Positions 54,568-64,000 of a stretch of DNA of 64,000 nucleotides are shown here, one piece after another. This DNA comes from Hymenobacter edaphi (GTDB taxonomy: Bacteria; Bacteroidota; Bacteroidia; Cytophagales; Hymenobacteraceae). Each line of letters starts with the position of its first letter. Position 1 is the first letter of the stretch. A program made the position numbers and the translations under genes. The notes beneath the pieces are model-generated. The model worked only from the letters and a program-made list of their open reading frames with translations, was not told the DNA's origin and ran no database searches. Location of the stretch: the NCBI RefSeq assembly GCF_003258365.1, contig NZ_QHKM01000006.1:186001-250000 (forward strand), given 5' to 3'.

Positions 54568-55239
54568 ATGAACAACGCAACTGCCGCGCTGCTGCTCAGC
54601 GGCACGCTGCTGGCCGGCGGCGCCCGGGCCCAGGCCCCCACCACCGGGCTGCGCTTCGGGGTGCGGGCCGGCCTGAGCCTGGCCACGCTCAAGGGCACCA
54701 TCAACGAGGGCGCCCGCCACCGGCCGGGCGCGGCGGCCGGCGTGCTGATGCAGTGGCGGCCCGGCGCGCCCTTCGCGCTGCAGGCCGAGGCGCTGTTTGC
54801 GCAGCAGGGCTGCCGCAGCAAGTACGAAGTAGCGGGCACGCCCTTCGACAACCGCGTGCGGTTGAACTACCTGAACGTGCCGGTGCTGGCCAAGGTGTAC
54901 CTGGGCCCGGTGCTGCACCTGCACGTCGGCCCGCAGCTGGGCGTGCTGCTTACGGCCCGCCGCCGCGGGCAGGTGAGCTACTCCCCGATGCGCGGCTACA
55001 CCACCGTCGACGCCAATGTGCGCGACGACTACCGCAACGACGTGGCGTTCTGCGCCGGTATCGGGGCCGACCTGCCCCGGGGCCTCACCCTGACGGCGCG
55101 CTACACCCACGGCTTCACCGATATCAACAACAACGAGGTCGACCAGCTGGCCCGCCGCGCCAGCGGCATCGGCGGGCTCTACAACCGCTCGGTGCAGCTG
55201 GGGGTGGGCTACTTTTTCGGTTTCCGGCCCGTACAGTAA
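54568..55239 (+). CDS. PorT-family outer membrane beta-barrel protein (second)
   Basis: 223 residues from the ATG at 54568 (a GTG at 54553 overlaps the upstream stop). Signal ATAALLLSGTLLAGGARAQA, then GLRFGVRAGLSLATLKGTIN, RPGAAAGVLMQWRPGAPFAL, QAEALFAQQGC, LNYLNVPVLAKVYLGPVLHL, HVGPQLGVLLTARRRGQV, CAGIGADLPRGLTLTARYTH. Highly like the third gene (same DVRDDYxND, IGGLxNRS pattern). Coupled with the upstream copy. Confidence 0.86.
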   Translation: MNNATAALLLSGTLLAGGARAQAPTTGLRFGVRAGLSLATLKGTINEGARHRPGAAAGVLMQWRPGAPFALQAEALFAQQGCRSKYEVAGTPFDNRVRLNYLNVPVLAKVYLGPVLHLHVGPQLGVLLTARRRGQVSYSPMRGYTTVDANVRDDYRNDVAFCAGIGADLPRGLTLTARYTHGFTDINNNEVDQLARRASGIGGLYNRSVQLGVGYFFGFRPVQ

Positions 55240-55295
55240 AGGCCGGGTCATTAGCGGCCTTATCTTGCCGGGAAATGCATTTTTCTCGTTTCCTT

Positions 55296-55949
55296 ATGTT
55301 CAAAATTACCAGTCTACTTGCCGGCGCGCTGCTGGCGGCCGGCGCCGCGCAGGCCCAGACGACCGGCACGCAGTTCGGCCTCAAAGCCGGGCTGACCAAT
55401 GCCGTGCTCGATGGCACCATCAACACCGGGGCCGAGCCCAAGAACGGGTTCCACCTCGGCGGCTTTGTGCGGTGGCGGCCCTCCGCCCGCTTTGCCCTGC
55501 AGCCCGAGCTGGTGTACGCGCAGCAGGGGTGCGACACGCGGGTGGTCAACACAGTGCCCTTCGAGGGCCAGATCAAGCTGAACTACCTGAACGTGCCGAT
55601 TCTGGCCAAGGTCTACCTGGGCAAGGTCTTCAACCTGCAGGCCGGCCCGCAGATCGGGTTTCTGCTCGGCGCGCAGCGCGAGGGGCAGGTTATGTACTCC
55701 ACCGTGTCGGGCTACAAAAGCGAGAAAGTGGACGTGCGCGACGACTACAAAAACGACCTGGCCCTGTGCGGCGGCCTCGGCGCCGACCTGCCGTTTGGCC
55801 TGATCGTGGCCGCCCGCATCAACTACGGGCTCACCGACATCGACAAAAACCCCGTGACCCGCGCCATCCGCGACTCCGACTCCATCATCGGCGGGCTGCA
55901 CAACCGCAGCCTGGAATTCTCGCTGGGCTACGCCTTCGGGGGCAAATAG
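55296..55949 (+). CDS. PorT-family outer membrane beta-barrel protein (third)
   Basis: 217 residues from the ATG at 55296 (signal MFKITSLLAGALLAAGAAQA; an ATG at 55275 would add seven residues). Then GTQFGLKAGLTNAVLDGTIN, GFHLGGFVRWRPSARFALQP, ELVYAQQGC, LNYLNVPILAKVYLGKVFNL, QAGPQIGFLLGAQREGQVMY, DVRDDYKNDLALCGGLGADL, IGGLHNRSLEFSLGYAFGGK. It is closer to the second gene than to the first. A TATCTTGC about 30 bp upstream resembles a -7 box, so it may have its own promoter. A terminator follows. Confidence 0.86.
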   Translation: MFKITSLLAGALLAAGAAQAQTTGTQFGLKAGLTNAVLDGTINTGAEPKNGFHLGGFVRWRPSARFALQPELVYAQQGCDTRVVNTVPFEGQIKLNYLNVPILAKVYLGKVFNLQAGPQIGFLLGAQREGQVMYSTVSGYKSEKVDVRDDYKNDLALCGGLGADLPFGLIVAARINYGLTDIDKNPVTRAIRDSDSIIGGLHNRSLEFSLGYAFGGK

Positions 55950-55967
55950 CGCATTGCCGGCCATCAG

Positions 55968-56009
55968 GCAACACGCCCCGCGCTGCTCTGGCAGGGCGGG
56001 GCGTGTTGC
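55968..56009. terminator. bidirectional terminator
   Basis: GCAACACGCCCCGC / GCGGGGCGTGTTGC, a perfect 14-bp stem with a 14-nt loop between convergent PorT-like and tldE genes. No long T tract. Confidence 0.7.
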
Positions 56010-56027
56010 TGGGGGCACCCGGGGAGG

Positions 56028-57353
56028 CTAAATGGCGTCCGAGAGGCTGGTGAAGGTGAAGTCGCGGATTTTCAGCGGGGGCACCAGGTTGCCGCCCAGG
56101 CGCTGGGCCCGGCCGATGGCCTCCACGTTGTTGAGCATGATAACCGGCGACTCGTTGAAGCGCATGTTCTTGATCGGGTGCTTGATCTTGCCGTTCTCGA
56201 TGTAGAACGTCCCGTCGCGCGTCAGGCCGGTCACCAGCAGCGTCTGCGGGTCCACGTCGCGGATGTACCACAGGCGCGTGACCAGAATGCCCTTCTGGGT
56301 GCTCTTGATCAGGTCTTCCAGGCTCTGCGTGCCGCCTTCCATGATGAAGTTGCCGGTGAAGCCCGTCGGTTCGGTTTTGTTTTTCTGGGCCCAGTAGCGC
56401 GAGTAATAGAGGTTTTTGGCCACGCCCTTCTCGATGATGGGCAGCTTCTTCACCGGCAGCCCCTCGTTGTCGAAGGTGCCGCCGGGGGCCAGCGCGTTGG
56501 TCGGGTCGATGCTGATGCTGATGCGCGGGTCGAACAGCTTTTCGCCCTTGCGGGTGCCGCCGCCCTTCTTGCTCAGGAAGCTGCGCCCCTCGTCGGCTTC
56601 GCGCGCGTCGAAGGCGTACACCAGCCGGTTGATCAGCCCCTCGTCCGACACCAGGGCGGCGGGTTCCAGAATCACGGTGTACTTGCCCGGCTCGATGGCC
56701 TTGGCGCCCACCGAGGAGCTGGCCTTGGTGGCGGCGCGCTGGGTGAGGGCCTTGGCGTCGAACTTGCCGGCGTCGGTGAAGTCGGCCACGGCGTAGCCCG
56801 AGCCGGTGCCATCGGGCGTGCGCACCGTTACCGAAAAGTCGAGGTTGGTGGACTGCTGGTAAGCCTCCAGGCCCTTGGAGTTGCGGATGGCCTCGAAGCG
56901 GGTGCCGTCTTCCAGAAAGCCCGCCGCCGTGAGCTGCTTGGCCGCGCACAGCGCGATACTGTCGCCGGCGGCCTGGGCGCGGAAGTCGGGCGTGATGCCG
57001 GCCGTGCTGGCCGCGAAGGAGGGCGCCGTCAGGTACTGCTGCGGCCCGAGGCGGGGCATGTACTCGGGGTCTTCGGGGGCGAGCTTGGCAATTTCCTCGG
57101 CCCGCTGCACGCAGCGCCGCAGCGTCGCGTCGTCGAACTGGTTGCAGGTGGCCACGCCCGAGCGTTTGCCGAACCACACCTGCACGGCCAAGGACACGTT
57201 GTCGGTGCCGCCGGCGGTGGTGACGGTGTTGCGGGCGTAGCGCACGTTGCCGCGGGTGCCGCCGTAGAGGTTGGCCTCCGCTTCGTCGGCCGTGCTGAAG
57301 CTCAGAACCTTCTTCAGAATGGCCTGGGCCTCGTCTTTGGGAATAATGGGCAT
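56028..57353 (-). CDS. TldE/PmbA-type protein (copy 1)
   Basis: 441 residues. Seen: the N-terminal DEAQAILKKVLSFSTADEAE, ARNTVTTAGGTDNVSLAVQV, RSGVATCNQFD; middle EPGKYTVILEPAALVSDEGL; and the C-terminal TRDGTFYIENGKIKHPIKNM, NESPVIMLNNVEAIGRAQRL. This is the partner of TldD, lacking the HExxxH zinc motif, as TldE does. TldD/TldE cleaves and trims peptides and, in microcin and gyrase-toxin systems, processes them. It is downstream of tldD copy 1 with a repeat in the gap, and its best relative in the window is the copy at 60959-62287. Confidence 0.9.
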   Translation of the reverse strand: MPIIPKDEAQAILKKVLSFSTADEAEANLYGGTRGNVRYARNTVTTAGGTDNVSLAVQVWFGKRSGVATCNQFDDATLRRCVQRAEEIAKLAPEDPEYMPRLGPQQYLTAPSFAASTAGITPDFRAQAAGDSIALCAAKQLTAAGFLEDGTRFEAIRNSKGLEAYQQSTNLDFSVTVRTPDGTGSGYAVADFTDAGKFDAKALTQRAATKASSSVGAKAIEPGKYTVILEPAALVSDEGLINRLVYAFDAREADEGRSFLSKKGGGTRKGEKLFDPRISISIDPTNALAPGGTFDNEGLPVKKLPIIEKGVAKNLYYSRYWAQKNKTEPTGFTGNFIMEGGTQSLEDLIKSTQKGILVTRLWYIRDVDPQTLLVTGLTRDGTFYIENGKIKHPIKNMRFNESPVIMLNNVEAIGRAQRLGGNLVPPLKIRDFTFTSLSDAI

Positions 57354-57360
57354 TGGTATC

Positions 57361-57515
57361 TACTGTGCAAAATGTGGGAATGTGGATAATGTGCCAGAAA
57401 TGGTAGCATGTGGTTGAAAATGAGTTGTATAATCAGAATGCAACGCAGTGCGTCTTATTCATCATCGGTAGCGCAACTCATTTTCCACATCCTACACATT
57501 GCTCACATTGTCACA
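57361..57515. repeat. inverted repeat of short ATGTGG words between tldD and tldE (copy 1)
   Basis: GGTTGAAAATGAGTTG at about 57413-57426 inverts as CAACTCATTTTCC at 57472-57486. Flanking both sides are repeats of AATGTG (left) and CACATT (right). Similar in style to the elements at 11641 and 51003. Confidence 0.6.
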
Positions 57516-57520
57516 TTAAA

Positions 57521-59167
<1,647 letters not shown>

Positions 59168-59288
59168 GATAGAGCAGGGTTTTGGTTGGAGAGAGGAAGC
59201 GTAAAGGCAAGGGCGGCAGCGCCGCGGCCGGGGCTGCACCGGCTGGTGGGCGCCGGCAAAAAAATAGCGTTGGTGAAATATAAAGTAA

Positions 59289-59316
59289 AAGCCCGACCGG
59301 CCGGGCCGACGGGCTA
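59289..59316. terminator. hairpin between lipoprotein pair and tldD copy 1
   Basis: AGCCCG / CGGGCT with nested CGGCC/GGCCG and A/T tracts on both sides, downstream of the minus-strand lipoprotein genes. Confidence 0.55.
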
Positions 59317-59346
59317 AAAATCAAGTTAGTGGACAGCCGGGCCACG

Positions 59347-60033
59347 TCAGGGCGTTAGGTCCCACACGGTGCCGTCGCGCTGCTCGAAGCGGAGGAGGCC
59401 GTACTCGGGGGATACGTAATAGACCACAGCAGCCGAAGCGGCACCGTTGCGGGCGGCGTAGGGGTTGGTCAGCCGCAGCACCTGCTGATAGCTGCGGCCG
59501 GCCACGGTGAGGCTGAGTAGGGTTTGGGCATCGGGCAAGTCGGCATACTGCTCGGTGCGCTGGGTGGCGGGGTCGTAGTACTGCACCGGGTCGGGGCGTT
59601 GTTCGGCGAGCCGGTAATACAGCTCCGAGGTGCTATTCGCGCCTGGGCTGAGCTGTTCTTCCACGATGAGCATCGGGCCATTGGGGTACTGCGCCACCGA
59701 TACCACGAAGCTGCGGTGGTACAGGCTAGGGCGGTAGCGTAGGCTGCGCCCCAGGCTCTGGTAGCTGGTGCAGCCCCGGGGCTCCGGCATTGGAAAAGCC
59801 GCGCCGTAGGTGGCTACGTACACATCCGTATAGCTGTCGGTCAGGCCGCTGCTACTGCTGGCGGGCACCACGCGTGCGCTCTGGAAACGGCCGAAGTACG
59901 AGGTGTAGGGCGCCGCTAATTGCAGGATCTGCACATCGTTGCAGTCGTCGCGGCCGCAACGCAGGGCGCTCAGGCTCAGCGTCAGCAGCAGGCCCAGACT
60001 GCCGCGGCGCAGGCCGGTTAATAGCGCGCCCAT
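59347..60033 (-). CDS. hypothetical lipoprotein-like protein
   Basis: 228 residues. A signal-like start (GSLGLLLTLSLSALRCGRDD) with a cysteine at about residue 26. Then VQILQLAAPYTSYFGRFQSA, VYVATYGAAFPMPEPRGCTS, RPSLYHRSFVVSVAQYPNGP, SELYYRLAEQRPDPVQYYDP, VVYYVSPEYGLLRFEQRDGT. Beta-rich, with a 'Y.SPEYGLLRFE.RDG..W' end. It starts 16 bp inside the end of the next gene (60018-60779), so the two are translationally coupled. The two share the end pattern (YF.PGQG..GF.Y....W). Confidence 0.7.
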   Translation of the reverse strand: MGALLTGLRRGSLGLLLTLSLSALRCGRDDCNDVQILQLAAPYTSYFGRFQSARVVPASSSSGLTDSYTDVYVATYGAAFPMPEPRGCTSYQSLGRSLRYRPSLYHRSFVVSVAQYPNGPMLIVEEQLSPGANSTSELYYRLAEQRPDPVQYYDPATQRTEQYADLPDAQTLLSLTVAGRSYQQVLRLTNPYAARNGAASAAVVYYVSPEYGLLRFEQRDGTVWDLTP

Positions 60034-60779
60034 TCCTCGTCGTTGGTGTACGTGAAACCCACCACGCCCTGGCCGGGCTGGAAGTACAGCCGGCTCGGGG
60101 CCACCGCGCCGGCGCTCAGTCCGAAGGTGGACAGTTCGTACTGGTACACGCCGCGCAGCAATTGCCCCGCCACCCGCACCGTATCGGCGTAGCGCACCGG
60201 GCCGAAGGGCAGCCGCAGCGGGCGACGCACCACCGGAAAGCGGGCAAAGGCATGTTCGTTGAAGCTGACTACCACCACATCGGGCAGGGTATCGGCTACG
60301 GCCAGCAGCGGGAAGTAGGCCGAATTGGCATTGAGGGGCCCGCCGGGATACGAACCGCTCAGGTCGCGTACCAGGGCGTAGTCTAGGGCTACGGGCAGGT
60401 AGCGCCCCACGTAGCGCAGGCGCCGCCGCTCGGCCTGAAAAAACTCCCCGCAGGCCGGCGCAGGCTCAGGGCGGAGCAAATCAGACGTGTAATCGGGGAA
60501 GCTGTAGGGCGGCAGCGGTACGGAGTCGCCCGGTGCTTCCACGCCGGGCACGCGGTACAGGCTCAGGCGGAAGCCCCGCGAGTTGACGAACCGCACCGAA
60601 TCGGGTGGGGCAGCGGGCAGCCAGGCGCGGGAAAGGGCCGGTAGCTTTAGCCGTCCCAAGCGCTGCGGCCGGCAGAGCGGCGGAATGTCATCCAATTCGC
60701 AGGTAACGGCCAGGCAGGGCAGAGCCGCCATCAGCAACCCGGCCAGCAGGCGGTAAGGAGTAACGGGGAGTATAGCCAC
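60018..60779 (-). CDS. hypothetical lipoprotein-like protein (paired)
   Basis: 253 residues. The signal-like start (PYRLLAGLLMAALPCLAVTC) has a cysteine at residue 27. Then CRPQRLGRLKLPALSRAWLP, VRFVNSRGFRLSLYRVPGVE, PACGEFFQAERRRLRYVGRY, LPDVVVVSFNEHAFARFPVV, YQYELSTFGLSAGAVAPSRL, YFQPGQGVVGFTYTNDEEWA. I do not recognise a family. It overlaps the following gene by 16 bp, and the pair lies between two TldD/TldE operons on the same strand. Confidence 0.7.
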   Translation of the reverse strand: MAILPVTPYRLLAGLLMAALPCLAVTCELDDIPPLCRPQRLGRLKLPALSRAWLPAAPPDSVRFVNSRGFRLSLYRVPGVEAPGDSVPLPPYSFPDYTSDLLRPEPAPACGEFFQAERRRLRYVGRYLPVALDYALVRDLSGSYPGGPLNANSAYFPLLAVADTLPDVVVVSFNEHAFARFPVVRRPLRLPFGPVRYADTVRVAGQLLRGVYQYELSTFGLSAGAVAPSRLYFQPGQGVVGFTYTNDEEWARY

Positions 60780-60891
60780 GGGTATATAAGAACCGGTAGG
60801 TGTACGAGACTCAAATGCGGTCGAGGGTTGTCAGGGAGTCATTAAATGTATGATCTGTACCCTTCTATGCGCGGATTTCGGCCGCCGCGCA

Positions 60892-60926
60892 CAAAAAAAG
60901 TCCCCGCAGCCAGGGGCCACGGGGAC
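60892..60926 (-). terminator. terminator after tldE copy 2
   Basis: On the minus strand GTCCCCG-tggcccctggctgcg-GGGGAC then TTTTTTTG. Confidence 0.8.
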
Positions 60927-60958
60927 GTTGCGCAGTTTGAAATAAGGAGGCCGGCAAC

Positions 60959-62287
60959 CTACACCGCGTCCGAAAGCGAGGTGAAGGTGAAGTCGCGGAT
61001 TTTCAGCGGGGGCACCAGGTTGCCGCCGATGCGCTGGGGCCGCCCAATGGCCTCCAGGTTGTTGAGCATGATGATGGGCGACTCGTTGAAGCGGAAGTTC
61101 TTGATCGGGTGCTTGATCTTGCCGTTCTCGATGTAGAACGTCCCGTCGCGCGTCAGGCCGGTGTAGAGCAGCGTCTGCGGGTCGACGGGGCGGATGTACC
61201 ACAGGCGCGTCACCAGGATGCCCTTTTGGGTACTCTTGATCAGATCGGCGGTGCTCTGGGTGCCGCCGGTCATGATGAAGCCGCCGGGCGGGGGCACATC
61301 CGGAATGCCCTGCTTCTGGGCCCAGAAGCGCGAGCTGAACAGGTTTTTCACCACGCCCTTCTCAATCCAGGTCACCTTCTGGCGCGGGCGCCCGTCGCCG
61401 GCAAAGGCCAGGGTGGGAATGTCGGCGCTGGCCGGGTCGGAGTAGATGGTCACGCGCTCATCGAAGAGCTTTTCGCCCTTGCGGTTGCCGCCGCCCTTCT
61501 TGCTGAGGAAGCTGCGCCCCTCGTCGGCCGAGCGGGCGTCGAAGGCGTTCATCAGCGCCCCGAGCAGGGAAGCGTCGGAGTTGGCCACCAGCGCGGCGGG
61601 CTCCAGAATCACGGTGTACTTGCCCGGCTCGATGGCCTTGGCCCCCACCGAGGAGGTGGCCTTGTCGGCCGCAATCTGCGTGAGCCGGCCCGCGTCGAAC
61701 TTGCTGATGTCGGTGAAATCGGCCGTGGCGTAGCCCGAGCCGGTACCGTCGGGCGTACGCACCGTCACCGAGTAATCCAGGTTGGTAAACTGCTGGTAAG
61801 CTTCCAGGCCCTTCTTGTTGCGCTTGGCCACGAAACCGGCCTCGTCTTCCAGGAACGCCGCCGAGCTGACCTTGCGCTGCTCGCACAGGGCCATGCCCTT
61901 GCCGGCCTGGGTGGCGCGGAAGTCGGGCGTGATGCCGGCGGTGCTGGCGGCAAAAGCGGGCGTGCTCAGGTACTGCTGGGCCCCGAGCATGGGCACGTAT
62001 TCCGGGCTTTCGGGGGCGAGGCGGGCAATTTCCTCGGCCCGCTGCACGCAGCGGCGCAGCGTGGCCTCGTCGAACTGGTTGCAGGTGGCAATGCCCGCGC
62101 GTTTGCCGAAGCGGGCTTCCACCGTCAGCGCCACGTTGTCGATGGCGCCGGCGGTGCTCACCGTGTTGCGCGCCGTGCGGATGTTGCCGCCGGTGGTGCC
62201 GCTGAGCGTGGCTTCGCACTCATCGGCGGTGCTGAAGCCCAAGACCTTCTGCAAGATGCTCTGGGCTTCGTCTTTGCTTAATATCAT
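60959..62287 (-). CDS. TldE/PmbA-type protein (copy 2)
   Basis: 442 residues from the ATG at 62287 (the open frame to 62341 crosses the repeat region). Seen: MILSKDEAQSILQKVLGFST, ADECEATLSGTTGGNIRTAR, FGKRAGIATCNQFDEATLRR, EPGKYTVILEPAALVANSDA, TRDGTFYIENGKIKHPIKNF, LNNLEAIGRPQRIGG. Closely related to copy 1 along the entire length, with no HExxxH motif. It is downstream of tldD copy 2 with a short ATGTGG-word repeat in the 56-bp gap. Confidence 0.9.
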   Translation of the reverse strand: MILSKDEAQSILQKVLGFSTADECEATLSGTTGGNIRTARNTVSTAGAIDNVALTVEARFGKRAGIATCNQFDEATLRRCVQRAEEIARLAPESPEYVPMLGAQQYLSTPAFAASTAGITPDFRATQAGKGMALCEQRKVSSAAFLEDEAGFVAKRNKKGLEAYQQFTNLDYSVTVRTPDGTGSGYATADFTDISKFDAGRLTQIAADKATSSVGAKAIEPGKYTVILEPAALVANSDASLLGALMNAFDARSADEGRSFLSKKGGGNRKGEKLFDERVTIYSDPASADIPTLAFAGDGRPRQKVTWIEKGVVKNLFSSRFWAQKQGIPDVPPPGGFIMTGGTQSTADLIKSTQKGILVTRLWYIRPVDPQTLLYTGLTRDGTFYIENGKIKHPIKNFRFNESPIIMLNNLEAIGRPQRIGGNLVPPLKIRDFTFTSLSDAV

Positions 62288-62342
62288 GCTGTTAATGTGC
62301 TGAATGTGGGGATAGTGCGGGAATGGGAGGCATTCAACCACA

Positions 62343-63986
<1,644 letters not shown>

Positions 63987-64000
63987 AGGAGTAGGAGTTT

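Noticed and set aside
54753-55949. A single 398-codon frame that reads into the third PorT-like gene
   Set aside because: Its first part is a shifted reading of the second PorT-like gene; the real protein starts at 55296.

Overview
The window is one stretch of chromosome from a high-GC member of the Bacteroidota, most probably a Hymenobacter-like Cytophagales. The evidence is a TonB receptor with a carboxypeptidase-regulatory-like N-terminus, PorT-type beta-barrels, DUF4142 and DUF3592 proteins, a BatA/MoxR cluster, -7 promoter boxes of the TAnnTTTG type, and REP-like palindromes typical of that group. The genus is inferred from gene content only. I saw no rRNA, tRNA, CRISPR array, prophage or replication origin.

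Layout. Positions 1-10.8 kb hold cell-surface glycan genes: two polyprenyl-phosphate-type GT2 transferases, four large polytopic membrane proteins of GT-C appearance, and two paralogous lipoproteins with a jelly-roll-like domain that resembles the C-terminus of one of the membrane proteins. A fifth such membrane protein lies at 12.5 kb. From 10.8 to 22.3 kb is a kynurenine-pathway region: an atypical SDR, 3-hydroxyanthranilate dioxygenase, ACMS decarboxylase, kynureninase and kynurenine 3-monooxygenase, interrupted by an AlkB-like repair enzyme, a membrane protein and a TonB receptor. From 22.3 to 26.9 kb are a PAP2-like protein, a lipoprotein, RpoN and AsnS. From 26.8 to 29.4 kb is an accessory patch bounded by 35-bp inverted repeats; it contains two decayed IS4/Tn5-type transposase N-termini, a probably frameshifted gene and an adhesin/tail-fibre-like gene.

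From 29.4 to 44.4 kb come two DUF3592 proteins, a Rof-like protein, a Rieske-AIF oxidoreductase, two related secreted proteins flanking an SH3-like lipoprotein, UvrA, a DUF4142 group, an ECF sigma factor followed by a fused anti-sigma/serine protease, and a divergent Thr-rich lipoprotein. From 44.4 to 53.6 kb is a MoxR-DUF58-BatA-DUF4175 cluster with a DUF4159 gene close by. From 53.9 to 64 kb are three tandem PorT-family proteins and two TldD/TldE pairs separated by two overlapping lipoprotein genes.

The most novel items are two small proteins about 24 kb apart that share the C-terminus LTGHPxIRY, each with a near-consensus promoter box just upstream; the sigma factor/anti-sigma-protease pair with divergent GGTAACCC boxes; and the inverted-repeat-bounded accessory island.
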